Assembly (NCBI GenBank): GCA_037043455.1
Contig: JAWPHD010010349.1
Location: 30,611 to 94,610 of the forward strand
Source of the DNA: Cyrtodaria siliqua
Taxonomy: Eukaryota > Mollusca > Bivalvia > Adapedonta > Hiatellidae
Direction of reading: 5' to 3'
Length of the DNA: 64,000 nt
Shown here piece by piece: positions 52,858 to 64,000 of this stretch. The position numbers and the translations under genes are program-made. How positions within the stretch are numbered: the first letter of the stretch is position 1; each line of letters begins with the position of its first letter. The notes under the pieces are model-generated. The model did no database searches. It was not told the origin of the DNA and saw nothing but the letters and a program-made list of their open reading frames with translations.

Positions 52858-53564
52858 TTAGTCATCGCTGACGTCACTTTCTCCCTTTAACAACGGTGGT
52901 TTATATTCCATTAATAGTTTATCAAACAAATATTTCCGCTGGTTGGTTGCTGACTTCAATGCTTCTTCTGATTCAAAGTCTTCCTCAGCTTTAAGCCGTG
53001 TTTCCGTCTTTTGGATCGCTCTGTATAAAGAGTCTTTTTTTAAAGCATTAAACCATAAAAATACTATCTAAGAATGTGTTGATCACTGCTTTTCTGTATA
53101 CTGGCAATAGCTCCTTGTAAGCTTTCTGTCTTGCCTCATTTTCGGTTAGGTCATCTTGCATAAGACTTTTGACCTTTTCCCGGAATTGTTCTTGCAATTA
53201 GCAAAAGCATCATCAATAAAACTTTGCCAGGGATCCTCCTCTGTTTCAGAGATATCGTTGTCATCTTCTGAGTCCATTTCGCTTTCACCTCCCAACCTGT
53301 CATTTTCTAATTCCATATCACCATCCTCGTCCTTGTACTGGTACCTAACATTTCCCGACCTATTTCCATTGATACTTTTACGGTCACTAGATGAACGAAC
53401 ATCGATTACTTGACAACTACCGGCTTCTATGTGTCTTTTCAAAGTAAACGGTCGACAGTATTCTTTAAGACACTGTGGGCACTGATGTTTACCAATGTGA
53501 GAGCAAACAGCTACTAGGATGTTGTCATAAAATGATGTGTCTTTAAATGTACGAATGTGCTGTT
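52858..53564 (-). pseudogene. C2H2 zinc-finger protein of the inverted-repeat element, two frameshifts
   Basis: Starts after a plausible acceptor CTAACAG| at 53565 with HIRTFKDTSFYDN, the end of a first finger. The complete finger CPQCLKEYCRPFTLKRHIEA (C-x2-C-x12-H-x5-C type) follows, then an acidic Ser/Glu/Asp-rich linker and DPWQSFIDDAFANC. A frameshift near 53180 leads to DLTENEARQKAYKELLPVYR, and a second near 53062 to WFNALKKDSLYRAI. It ends EALKSATNQRKYLFDKLLME...SDD, stop at 52858. The second half recalls a family of invertebrate proteins with DPW...KAY..LP..RK and EAL..A...RKFL blocks that I remember as multi-copy. That recollection should be checked. Confidence 0.6.
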
Positions 53565-53799
53565 AGAATCTGCAAAAATGTGCGCATGTAATAATGCAAT
53601 ATGTGCTTATATGTGAGCATGTAATGTACTAATTAAATGTGTTTAAATGGGCGGCGGCGGCGGCGAAACTGAGAGCGCATGTGCTGTAATGTACTTATGG
53701 AATGTGCCTACATGTGCGAACAGGCGGCGATGGCGGTGGCGACTTGACAGAGAGCGCTTGTGCTGTAATGTGCACACATAGGTGCTAAAATGTGCGGGC

Positions 53800-54008
53800 A
53801 TATGCTAAAATGTGCGCGCATGCGCTCACATTTCGAACTGGCGGCGGAGGCGGAGACGACGGCGGCGGCTTGACAGAGAGCGCATGTGCTGAAATGTGCG
53901 CGCACATTTTAGCACTTTTCCCGGCACATTTCAGCACATGCGCTCTCTGTCAAGCCGCCGCCGCAGCCGCAGCAGCCCGTTCGAAATGTACGCTCATTTT
54001 AGCACCTA
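53800..54008. repeat. Large palindrome in GGCGGC-rich repeat
   Basis: 53860-53899 and 53924-53963 are a perfect 40-bp inverted repeat around a 24-bp loop. Imperfect pairing extends to about 53800 and 54008. Related partial copies (GAGAGCGCATGTGCTGTAAT, GGCGGCGGCG) lie at 53650-53780. Confidence 0.9.
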
Positions 54009-54738
54009 TGTGCAAATCTGTTTGAAAATATGTATATATAAGCCTTTATAATCCTTTTCATTGACCGGTTCAGCGTCCGTCGAAGCTGGAGACGGATTCT
54101 ATTAACTTGCCGAATACTATACAAGTATCAAGATTCCAGCCTTTAACATGGCCTTTCATTCGATATATATATAGTTTCAACATTGAAATGAATCTAAACG
54201 GCAAATAGAGACAGTTAAACTTTTTTAACTTTTTTGAAAAAAATTCAAACAAGAAAAGAGAACATTTTTGATTCAGAAAAACAGTTCTCTTATCCCAGAC
54301 CTTTCAAAAATGTATTATACAGCTAGGGTCATCACTTTAGTTTTCAAAATAAATAGGTATAACGATTTTACAAAATGTACATTTCATCAGTGTATCAGCT
54401 TTCTATAAACCGCTGTTTTTTTTTCGAAAATATACAAGATGTATACACTTGACCTAGTGGGAGATGCTGTTTATCCACCGTGACAATCTCGTATTTCTAA
54501 AGGAGGTTTAAAATTTTGAATATATTAATTTAAATCGCAATATATATTTCATATACATTTAGAAGCGCGATTTATTCGGATAGACTCGCGAAAACAAACA
54601 CGAATGTGTTATTTCACAAACACAAAAAAAGGATTAATATATATATTTATATAGTTTTAAACCGTTGGACTTTATTGATTGTATAGTTGTTTGTCATGGA
54701 TTAGTTCAATATTTTGTTTTAAAACAATATGAACTAAA
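54009..54738. other. Interior of the 6.5-kb element, nothing recognised
   Basis: AT-rich. No gene. Confidence 0.4.
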
Positions 54739-55244
54739 ATGTTTAATCAGGAAACGTATATTGGAATTATGGATTACCCAAAGGGAGTACATCAGGATTG
54801 GTCATTCTTTTAGAAATGTTCTAAATACATTATTTCTATATTAAATTGATCAAAATGAACGACCAAAATAATTGGCACTGAACAAAAGACCCAGAGATGG
54901 TATTTTCCTAACTCTGGTTACGCACCCCGGATAGCCATATTAAACTTGTAGAATCATCCCGAATGTTCACGTGTGACAGTTATTTATAATTTCATGATTA
55001 CTCCTTGGCTTTTGTAAAACTTGCTGTAATTTATAATTAATAATTATAGCACTGTATTGTAGGAAATGCACGCTCAACAAAACTCCTTTTGAATTATCAA
55101 ATCACGCGCGCTCGTTAAAAAAACGTGTCGAAACGTGTACCTATTCGAGGTCACCTTAGATACGGATCTATTTTTAGATACCCTTTCTATACTTTATGCG
55201 TGACGTCATCCGTTGGGGGCGTGGCTTCACCTGTCAATCATGCC
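54739..55244 (-). repeat. Right outer inverted repeat
   Basis: Reverse complement of 48784-49219, with an insertion of about 70 bp near 54895-54960. Confidence 0.9.
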
Positions 55245-55401
55245 GCGAAATTGGGGAGTATGTAGTAGTATTGTCTATTCTTACGGTCGACGGGAGGTAT
55301 AAATCTACCCAGACAAAAAAGGGTGGTCTGCATCTGCCAGAAAAAAAATCTACCGTAAAAGATGGCCTAACATGTGCTAAAGATGAAATAAAACACCACT
55401 T

Positions 55402-55458
55402 AAACAAACAAACAAACAAACAAACAAACAAACAAACAAACAAACAGACAAACAAACA
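55402..55458 (+). repeat. (CAAA)n microsatellite
   Basis: Thirteen or so AAAC units with one G interruption. Confidence 0.97.
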
Positions 55459-56334
55459 CACTGATACTGCATTACGTTGTATGCATTATAGAGTCAAAGT
55501 TGATATTATTTACAACAACCATTGTTACATCGAGAAAGGAAGCAAATTAACACATTTATATACATAAAATATTCACTTACAGAAAACATGAATCCATTTT
55601 TTCATTAATATCCAATTTTTTGATTCAGTCCAAATAGAATTAACCAAAACAGTCCAATGAGGAAAGTCCAAATCATCATACATGAATTAGCATACATTAA
55701 TTGCATACATGGTAATTTAAATCTAATCCAATTTAAGCTGTTCGTCTCAAGGCCAAATCAATAATGAACATGCAATACATACTTGTGTATCTGTGGAGAT
55801 AAACATATACATAGTTGTGTTTGTGTGAAGATAAAAGTTGCAATGCAACAGGTAAACACTGAGATAGGTAACACCAAGCATATCAAACCTTTTGCGAAAT
55901 ATTTGCAGAGTTATTGTAATCTATTTGCGGAATGTTTCCTATCTTTTTGCATACACTGCAGCAGGGTGTTTGTATAATATGAAAACCCAGTATACAGGTA
56001 AAGTTATTTGTAGGTTTCCCACAAACGGTCTGTGTCAATTTCACAGTTGCCAGATGTTTTAAAACTGATCGCGCAATAAAAAATCTTTTCAAGGCCTGTA
56101 TAGACTGCGGAACATATTCCGCAATTATTCGCAGCGAAATTAACAAAACGTAAGTGCAATCGATTACAGCAAAGTAAACAATTCAGTATACAAACATATA
56201 TGCTTTCATGTTCAATGGTACAACATAGAAACAAAAGAAGAATAACACTATTACATACGTTTCGAATACTTCGACAATAGCCTATATCCAGAATCCAGTT
56301 TAGATTGTTAGCCGGCGTTCAGAGTGCGCACTGG
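55459..56334. other. Non-coding, nothing recognised
   Basis: Short minus-strand ORFs without domain resemblance. Confidence 0.4.
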
Positions 56335-56470
56335 AATGTTAGGTAATCAGCCCTGGGTACGCATTATAAGTAACCATTCACATGATCATCATATTGAATT
56401 TCGAACTGTCAACTGGTAGGCTGTATTTGTTAGTTAATTAGCATATGGATAGAATTGTCAATCACGTGAC
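56335..56470 (+). repeat. Dispersed repeat (pairs with 47815-47960)
   Basis: See 47815-47960. A more diverged fragment may lie at 57005-57085. Confidence 0.6.
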
Positions 56471-57119
56471 TGTATGAAGGATTTTAAACTGTCGTCTGAC
56501 ACCACATTATGATATTTGCATTAAAGTTTATTTAGTGTCAAACCATTACACAATATTTACATTTAATTAGAAGTATTACATTTTCAGAACATATGGTATT
56601 ATTTGAACATTTGCAAGATTTTTGCAATATGTAAAATATAGTAATTATTTTCAGACTATATTTTACAAAGGTTAATGCAATCAGTTTGCAAAGGGATCGA
56701 ATAAGTTCCATGAGCATAACGAGGCAAAAAATCAGCGTGTATATATAACGATTGACATTCTTTGACCTGAGCTGTTTGTGCGACTTTTAAATCCAATTCA
56801 TTCAATTTACATATTTTTTGCTTCAAAAACTTGAAAACACTCACGCTATGGAATCTTCGAATTCCAATAATTTTCTCCTGAGTTAACACCGATCGATATC
56901 TCGTATTTGTTAACTGGAAGTAATGTCAGAATTATAACGTGTATACCCGAGTCGTCTGCATGTTTCTAAAGGGTTGTGTGTTTTATTCTGTTCAGAGTGC
57001 GCAATAAAATGTTACGTAAAGAACACTTGGTAGACAACGGGACATTGTAATTGTGGTTGTTGCTAATTAGAATATGATTACACGCGGCATATGATTACAA
57101 ATATACGGTGTTCCGTTAG
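56471..57119. other. Non-coding, nothing recognised
   Basis: No gene. Confidence 0.4.
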
Positions 57120-57500
57120 GGCCATCATACCATCGCGTATCGACCTTTACAAGTCGATGCGCGATGGTACGATGGTATGATGGCGATGGCACGATGGTAC
57201 GATGGCGATGATACGATGGTCCATCTTACCATTGCAATCGTACCATCGTACCATCGTCCATCGACTTTAAACGCGATGGTACGATGGGACCATCGTAGCA
57301 TCGCGCATCGACCTTTTAAAATTCGATGCACGATGGTACGATGGTACGATGGCGATGGTACGATGGCGATGACGCGATGGACCATCTTGCCATCGCCATC
57401 GTACAATCGTACCATCGCCATCGTACCATCGTACCATCGCGCATCGCAGTCAATGTGCGATGTTGCATCGCCTCCGGCATCCATATGTATTGTCGAATCT
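57120..57500. repeat. Self-complementary satellite of CGATGG/CCATCG words
   Basis: Alternating blocks of GATGGTACGATGGCGATGG and their complements form at least three nested inverted repeats (for example 57160-57218 against 57219-57265, and 57330-57385 against 57386-57445). GTCGATGCGCGATG/CATCGCGCATCGAC marks block edges. Long ORFs on both strands here are by-products. Confidence 0.9.
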
Positions 57501-58879
57501 CTGCATCCATGATGTCCTCCATTTTTAAATTGCTTTGATGGAGCCGAGGGCCAGCAGAGATTATGGGATGGCGAGTTGTCCGTCGTCCGTCCGTCGTCCG
57601 TCGTTAACTTTTGTCTCGTTAAGATCATTTCATCTTTACCAAATTTTAACAAATTGTTAATATTAATGAAAGCTCGGATAAGTTCGAAAACGAGTCACAT
57701 TGGACCATTAAGGAGGTTGGCTGGGAAAGGACGTAGTGATGAGATTTTTTTAAAATTCATATTTAAAGCTTCTTTGGTATAATTTAGATTCAAAAGGCTA
57801 GGTCACCACACTTATTTCCCCACTAGACGTCATTGAAGAAGTCGCATATTTCTAACTTCAAAATTTCACTAAAAATAGGAAAAATATAGTCATTGAACAT
57901 TTTCACAATTGTTTTCATAACATTAAGTTTATTACAAAAAAGAATTAATTTACGGTTGCATATATACATATCTTTCAAATCATACAAAAATAATTGTAAC
58001 CCTCATTTCGTCTTTTTACTTTAAAAAGCAAACATATATGGACCGTACCCCACCCACTTTTGTTTTTACCGAAAAAATAATTCAAGATTAAAAATTATGT
58101 TCTAATGATCAACTTTTTTTAAAACTTGTATATGTCAAGGTCCTATGACATTTTTTTCAAAATAAGTAAAAAAATATACAGGTCACCGGGCTTCTAATGA
58201 TTTTTTATTAAAAATTCTTTAAATTACACCCATTTAGGAGTTATTTTGACATTTTCAATGTAAAATACTAGTACACACAATACTGACATGGAGATTGAAA
58301 ATAAAATGAGCTCAGTAGCTACTTTTATATATGTATTCCACTACTGAAAAACAAAAATCTGATTTATTCTATAGCAAAAGGATCAATTCTACTCAGAGCT
58401 TCCCATACCCTCTATTTTGTTGACAACAATGAACACAAATGACGGAACAAATATGAAAAAAAAATTGCTTAAACTTTAGTATGTTACCATCTTAAATCCT
58501 ACATTATATCCATATCTACTAGAAAGGAAAAAATGAAACAATTCTGTTGTCAAATAAAACTATGATTTAAAACATGAAATGTTTAGATTTGAAGATGTCA
58601 AAACTTGCTCAGCCAACATCCTTAACAGCGAAGTTATGACCCTTGATTTAGTTAAAAATGCTATATTTTGCCTCGTTAAGAAGATAGGGCCTTTATTGTT
58701 CATCTGATCTTTACCAAACTTTACCAGATTGTTAATGTTGATAAAAGCTAGAACAAGTTCGTAAACCAGTCAGATCAAACTACTAACAGCGGAGTTATGG
58801 CCCTGGATTTCGTTAAAAATGCCATTTTTGCCCCGTTAATGCGATAAAGCCTTTATTTTTTATCTTATCTTTACCAAAC
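57501..58879 (+). repeat. GTTATGGCCCTT-type repeat family, first cluster
   Basis: Diverged iterations of CATCTxATCTTTACCAAACTT, GAAAGCTAGxACAAGTTC, AACAGCGGAGTTATGGCCCT and GTTAAAAATGC at 57600-57720, 58610-58720 and 58725-58850, preceded by GTCCGTCCGTCGTCCGTCG. Between 57730 and 58600 nothing is recognised. Non-coding. Confidence 0.7.
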
Positions 58880-59140
58880 TTTACCATATGTTTTACCTTT
58901 TTTTTTTTATTATTATTATTCTTCTATTTTTTTCGTATAATTTTTTTTTTTTAACTTTTTTTTTTTAATTCTTTTTTTGTTTTTAAAGATTTCATTGATT
59001 TTCTCATTTTTTTTTTCATTTTTTTTTTTAATATATTTTTTTTAAATATTGTTTTTATTTGTTAAAAAAAAAAATCTTTTTTTTTGTTCTTTTAATTACT
59101 TTTTTTTGTATTTTATTTAATTTTTTTTGTTAACTCCGTG
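58880..59140 (+). repeat. T-rich low-complexity tract
   Basis: About 80% T, with runs up to ten, a few ATTATTATTATT units. No coding. Confidence 0.95.
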
Positions 59141-61070
59141 TTGGATTTGACGAAACTTAGGATGACGCGTTGCTATGATTTCCAGTTGTGCCTATTGCGT
59201 TTTTTTCAGGTTCGTTGATTTTTGATGGAGTTGCGGCCCCTTGACATTTATACTTTAAATTTCTTGTCGGCGCTTCTCCCCCTAAACGCCTTTGTTGGAT
59301 TTCGATGAAACTTGACAGGAAGCATCGGTAAGATGTCTAGTTGTGCATATCATGCTTTTGTTCCAGTTTGCTGATTTTTGACGGAGTTATGGCCCTTTGA
59401 CATTTTTTACTTTAAATTTCTTGTCGGGGCTAAATGGCTTAATGGATTTCTACGAAATTTGGCGGGAAGCCTAAGTATGATGTCTAATGTTGTGCAAAGC
59501 GCGGTATATCAATGAAATCTTGAACAAGTTCAAAAACCAGCTAGATCTTGTTAGTAACGACAAAGTTATGGCCCTTTATTTGTTGAAAAATGCTATATTG
59601 TATTTTCCTTTGTTAAATCTGTAGTTACTTCATTTGTTATCTGATCTTTACATATTTGTTTAGAATGTTAATATAAATCCCAACCCATTTTTATGAAATT
59701 TCTTCCATAGAAGAAAGTGGGACTAATTAAAAAATACCCATGCCAGACTAGACACGGCAGACTTATTGCCCATGATTACCAGTTGAGCGATCTAAGGCCA
59801 TCCTAGCCCTGGTGTATTTGCAATGATTTAAAAGAAGTTCTGATGGAATTTTAAGTCGACAACCCTTGATTTAGAGTCGTTTTAGCCAGTAAAGCATCCA
59901 CAGGCCCTCTTGGGCCTCTTGTTCAGTAATACCATATTAATTATAAGACTAAGCTTAGAAACAGCACGGGTAATGCACAGCATGGTTAGTTCAGGGTCTG
60001 TGATCCTCACCATCCACGGTCTACATGATCCCAAATTTCGGCTGATCTAATTGTTCTACACATTTGACATGTCATCAGAGATTTTTTTTCACATCAAACA
60101 TTCCCATTTCATGTGCTGCGACCCTATATCCAATCCATACAATCGTCAAGAATGGTGTGGGAATCGGGAGCGCGCCGTGGGTTGAGGACGGGTGAAGCGA
60201 AGGCAGGCGTTACTGAAACTTCTGTAACATACAGAGATATGTCTTGTTGCTGAATATATAAATGACTGCAGTACTAGTAACCGAGATTTCCTGATACTTC
60301 TCTACGTTCCGTGCACTTTATTTCAACGTAATTGGTTCAGGATTAAAGAAGTCAGATAGAACATTCTTACCTGAATCGGGACGGAAACCATGAATTTCCT
60401 GTTTACTTTATCTTAAACGCGCAGCGGCTAAACAGTCGATTCTAGACCGTGGTAATTCGTATTGGAAAGTCAGGTTGCTTAACTCAACATGCTATTTATT
60501 TTAACGGAATGCTTCCTCGTTTGTAGTAAAAACAAAATAAATATACACTTTTTTTTGATTTTTTTTTTCAAATTTGTTCAGAGATAGCTCGAACATGTTC
60601 AATAAGCAGCCATTCTTTAGCAGAGTTGTGGCCCTTGACTGAATGAAGAGTAACACTGTCTGTCATTTTTATCCGATCTTTACCAAACTTATTATAATGT
60701 TAATATCGATAAAATATAAGACAAGTTAAAAAAGTAGTCACATCTGTATCACATCCATCTCTATGCCACCTCCCATGTTATGGGTATTTTGTGAAGTTGT
60801 CTGTTTCATAAAAGAAAGCTTGGACAATTACAAACTAGCCATGTGTGACTAGAAACAGCAGAGTTATGGACCTTGAATTGTTTAAAAGTGTTTATAACAA
60901 TCTAGCTCCTTCTATTTTCATCCAGTCTTGACCAAACTTGTACACATGTAAACCTAAGTAAGAAATTATGGGAAGACCTATCTTTTTATGAATGAAATAA
61001 AAATCATTAAACCATATTATGGACACCATACAACCTTAAAACAGTAGAGCGATAAAGCTCTCTTGCGCCT
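59141..61070 (+). repeat. GTTATGGCCCTT-type repeat family, second cluster
   Basis: Further diverged units at 59210-59470 (GATTTTTGAxGGAGTTxxGGCCC, TTTAAATTTCTTGTCGG), 59510-59620 and 60590-60920. Ends such as GCCCTCTTGGGCCTCTTGTT (59910) and CTCTTGCGCCTCTTGTTTT (61055) recur. 59940-60580 holds no recognised feature. Confidence 0.6.
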
Positions 61071-61554
61071 CTTGTTTTCAAATATAAACTGATGAGTCAA
61101 AATGTTATTTAAATTAATCTTAAACAAGCTTGCGACTTAAAGGAAAAATGTTATTGGATTGTATTGTTGAACTATTCCTCTTTTAAAAGTAATTTCAATG
61201 ACTTTCAATGATGAGCCCAAAAGTCCTTTTAACCAATTGCTATTGTTTTTACGTTTGTATTATACACTTAATTGTTTTTGTTCATGAATGCAGTATAATT
61301 GCTGCGTTCTGATCTGACTGGTGTCTAGTCCCTTGAAAAGTAACGTTTTGAACACGACACCTCGGACACATTCGTCGTTTTCTTTTAACATTCAGAGTAT
61401 CCCTACACTAATGAAAAGTCCGGAATATCTTACGAAAACAAACTCAGGCAATTTAACATTTGGTCAAGGAACTATCAAACGTAATTAAAAGTCAGTGAAA
61501 ATTCAGGAGATACATTAAAAACAACTCGGAGATACAATTTTTTTTCTCTCACCT
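61071..61554. other. Non-coding, nothing recognised
   Basis: No gene. Confidence 0.4.
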
Positions 61555-61800
61555 AATCCTGATGTTTTATACCCTACATACACCCGTCACCTGACCACAA
61601 TCCTCACATCCTATCCCGAATCATCCCGGATCCCCACTCCTTACGCCACCTTCCTACATCACCTAAGTCCAATCACCAAATATACCCACCCTGATCTCAC
61701 CCCTACTCCATCACTCACCCAACACACCCTACCCGACCTCCATCTACAACCATCCCACCACATCATCCTTAGAACCAAGACCCCCATCCCCACCACCAAC
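61555..61800 (+). repeat. G-depleted C/A/T-rich stretch
   Basis: In 61561-61800 I count about 13 G in 240 bases, while C is close to 45%. Words such as CCCACC, CATCCC, CTCACC recur without a fixed period. No coding. Confidence 0.75.
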
Positions 61801-62099
61801 CCAAAGGATCAAAGGGAGAAGGAATTTTAACTGGCCTTCAAAATAGTACCAAGGTAAGCTTTTGCGTGTCCCTTCCCCTTTGCCATCTTGGATATTTCTG
61901 ATGTGTACGTAGTCGTGTAATGTCTCTTATTATCAAAGCGTATATTGCGGTGGCATGTTTCCAGTTAATATCAGATTTATATTTACATCTAACTGAAACA
62001 AAATAAATACAAGAAATCGGTAAAACCGATGGATTCTCCCCGAGTAAAGGTACACATGTGAAATACAATCGGATGAAAAATGTAACTCCACCGTATTTT
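61801..62099. other. Non-coding, nothing recognised
   Basis: No gene. Confidence 0.4.
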
Positions 62100-62700
62100 T
62101 AAAACTAGAACGTCCTGATAATATGCGCTACTTGACATTATATTGATTTTACCAACCAATTGTCATGAAAATCAGAAAATGTAGGCGGAGTTGAGCGGAG
62201 ACTATTTTTACATTTGAAAAAACTTCGAAGTCCCATACCTCCGCCAAAATCATTCAACTGAAACGTCCTGACAATATGCGCTACCAGACATCTTATTGAT
62301 ACTTCCTGTGTAGTTTTGTGAAAATCGGATATAAAACGTAGTAGGAGTTGAGCCGACACGATTTAGATTAGAAACACTTCGAAGTCCCTAACTCCGCCAA
62401 AAATCATACTACCGGATCGGCTTGACGATAAGCTCTACTATACAGCCTACTGATAATTTCGTTGCAGTTTCATAAAAATCGGATGAAAAACTTAGGAGGA
62501 GTTGAAGGTTTAAATCCGTAAACTTCAATGTCCCATAACTCTGCCAAAATCATTCAACAGAAACATTTTGACAATATGCGCTACTAGACAGCATTTCATG
62601 AAGTTTCAAGAAGAGACACCTACCTATCTACCTAAGAACATACGGACATACGGACATACGGACGGACGCACATGATGGCAATTATATGCTCCCCTGACAT
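62100..62700 (+). repeat. Tandem ~150-bp repeat with ACGGACAT tail
   Basis: Four diverged units with ATGCGCTACxxGACA, GAAAATCGGATxxAAAACxTAGGAGGAGTTG, ACTTCGAAGTCCC and CCGCCAAAATCAT. Ends in iterated ACATACGG, ACGGACGC and GGCAATTATATGCTCCCCTG, like the end at 16000-16055. Confidence 0.85.
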
Positions 62701-63288
62701 TTTCAGGAAGCATAACAATACCGAAAGTTTCACTCTGTTTTTTTTGTCTACTGTCAACCTAGAAATGTTGCGGCTAACATATTGTCTGTGTGTTTTCTCG
62801 AGGATTGTCAACTTAATTTCACAAATTATAATTGATCTTGTATATTGATATTACAATAAAAGAACTTTGCATCTACTTAATTTCGCTGATGAAGGTTTAT
62901 CGCGAAAAGCGAAAAATGTGGGCATGAGTGTGTACGGGACGAACTGTCTAGAGGGATAAACGTCCGTGAGCTAATAAGCATGAGCCTCAAATAACTTCCA
63001 TTTTTATTGTGACCCAAATTTGGCATCGGTTACAATTCCCTGTAATCGCGTTTATTTCTATCGCACCTCATATGTATATCGAACGGACAAGATGTTTCTT
63101 GCTGTAAGTTTTTTCTCTAAAAATTACTGATCAAGAATTAATTACTCATCGAACTTTTCAAAACATCTTGCTGAATTCTCCTCCTCTCTAAGTTTGTTGA
63201 TGTTTTCACCCAATTTGGGAAATCGTGACAACCCCCAAATAAATGTCGTTTTTTTCGGGAAAATAACATGGGTTACACACACACACAC
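62701..63288. other. Non-coding, nothing recognised
   Basis: No gene. A short (AC)n at 63275-63290. Confidence 0.45.
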
Positions 63289-63523
63289 ACAGTTATATAT
63301 GCAGTTAGTAGAATTATATGAAGAGAATTATATGACTACACCTCGAAGGTTTATATGCAATTAGTAGTATAATATGACTACACCATGGAGGTTTATATGC
63401 AATTAGTAGTATTATATGACTACAACTCGGAGGTTTATATGCAATTAGTAGTATAAAATGACGAGACCTCGGAGTTTTATATGCAATTAGTTAGTATTAT
63501 ATGACTAGACCTCGGAAGTTTAT
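63289..63523 (+). repeat. 48-bp tandem repeat
   Basis: Four to five units of GAGGTTTATATGCAATTAGT plus AGTATxATATGACTACACCTCG. Confidence 0.9.
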
Positions 63524-63894
63524 GGGGAGGTTGATTAACAGTAATTTTGAAGAACATGATAGACATAAACACCCAAGCAGATCCTCGGATTTCTGCAACA
63601 TTTATTTTTAACTTTTATTGATAACCCTCGATCTGGCATTCCCTTCGGATAGCAGCTCAACCATTATTTGCAACTAACTGTTCGGATTTTACTTTAAAAA
63701 AATCACTATTTAAAACCTACCATCACTCATCGTCGTAACATGTCGGGCAGGAGAGGTCGCAGTGCCACGAGGAACTCTTCCCGAAGCAAGTGGGAATAAA
63801 AAATATCACTTGCAGAAAAAGAAAGAAAACATGCCTTTTAAGATATTGCGTATATGTACAATGCAAATAAACATAAGTATACAAGAATAGCAAT
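63524..63894. other. Non-coding, possible Cys-rich exon
   Basis: Minus strand 63723-63800 reads KSSSWHCDLSCPTCYDDE before a stop, after a pyrimidine-rich tract with a possible acceptor. It could be part of a Cys-rich exon, but no donor or family supports it. Confidence 0.2.
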
Positions 63895-63960
63895 AGTAAC
63901 GTCACAAACACAAAAAGGGTCGACAATAGGACTACCGACTTGGAATGGTCAGTAACCACC
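63895..63960 (+). repeat. Fragment of the 41581-41836 repeat family
   Basis: GTCACAAACACAAAAAGGGT, CGACAATAGGACTACCGACT and TGGAATGGTCAGT match 41690-41745. Confidence 0.75.
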
Positions 63961-64000
63961 AGCTAAAATTGCAACTAAAAGTAGATATGAAATAATCATG

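Larger units (their letters stand above)
48784..55244. mobile_element. 6.5-kb inverted-repeat element with a C2H2 zinc-finger gene, unclassified
   Basis: Outer arms 48784-49219 and 54739-55244 are reverse complements over their full length, apart from an extra ~70 bp in the right arm. Both ends start GGCATGAxTGACAGGTGAAG. Inside are a nested inverted-repeat element, a 181-bp tandem array, a TG-rich tract, a decayed zinc-finger gene and a 40-bp perfect palindrome. No known transposase is visible. No target duplication recognised. Alternatives are a decayed DNA transposon or two independent MITEs in opposite orientation. Confidence 0.6.

Noticed and set aside
55196..55567. 123-residue plus ORF
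   Set aside because: Spans the end of an inverted repeat and a (CAAA)n run. No domain.
57125..57652. 175-residue minus ORF and plus-strand partners
   Set aside because: Translate the CGATGG/CCATCG satellite. The open frames on both strands come from its base words.
60371..60391. Minus-strand start codon followed by a GTAAGA donor
   Set aside because: Only seven codons and no linked exon. Cannot be told from chance.

Overview
The window is eukaryotic DNA: AT-rich, with very little coding sequence, split genes with GT-AG introns, tRNA-derived SINEs, minisatellites and nested transposons. The repeat types (the GTTATGGCCCTT-type family, ACGGACGG-terminated repeats, a Mag-like Ty3/Gypsy element, a Polinton/Maverick) fit a marine invertebrate, most likely a bivalve mollusc. 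That taxonomic call is inference.

Host gene. Four phase-compatible exons on the minus strand (20340-20415, 17915-18104, 16069-16291, 4029-4182) encode a signal peptide followed by one complete von Willebrand factor A domain with a MIDAS motif. Its last visible intron is about 11.9 kb long and is mostly filled by an LTR retrotransposon. No other host gene can be supported with confidence.

Region by region. 1-4028: non-coding, dispersed repeats. 4203-15134: a Ty3/Gypsy retrotransposon on the minus strand with 608/587-bp LTRs, tRNA-Leu primer site, gag, a canonical -1 frameshift site with stem, protease, RT-RNase H, integrase, an extra two-zinc-finger ORF and a hairpin-rich minisatellite. Its LTRs are nearly identical, but its genes carry one stop and two frameshifts. 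15135-24728: vWA exons, minisatellites, SINEs, foldbacks. 24729-39510: a 14.8-kb Polinton with ~338-bp terminal inverted repeats, carrying integrase, protease, capsid, penton, fiber-like, packaging ATPase and DNA polymerase B genes plus a PLA2-like, a zinc-ribbon and a membrane protein. Most enzyme genes are broken or have lost catalytic residues. 39511-48783: tandem SINE copies, a MITE with TTA target duplication nested in an older repeat, and a decayed hAT transposase. 48784-55244: a 6.5-kb element bounded by inverted repeats of about 440-500 bp, carrying a decayed C2H2 zinc-finger gene and a second nested inverted-repeat element. 55245-64000: palindromic satellite, T-rich and G-poor stretches, and tandem repeats.

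How the parts relate. The Gypsy element is inserted 20 nt upstream of the splice acceptor of vWA exon 4, in the same orientation as the gene. Another repeat abuts the donor at the other end of the same intron. The acceptor of exon 2 is present in three tandem in-frame copies. The transposons are independent insertions, and the vWA gene is the only host gene they visibly affect.
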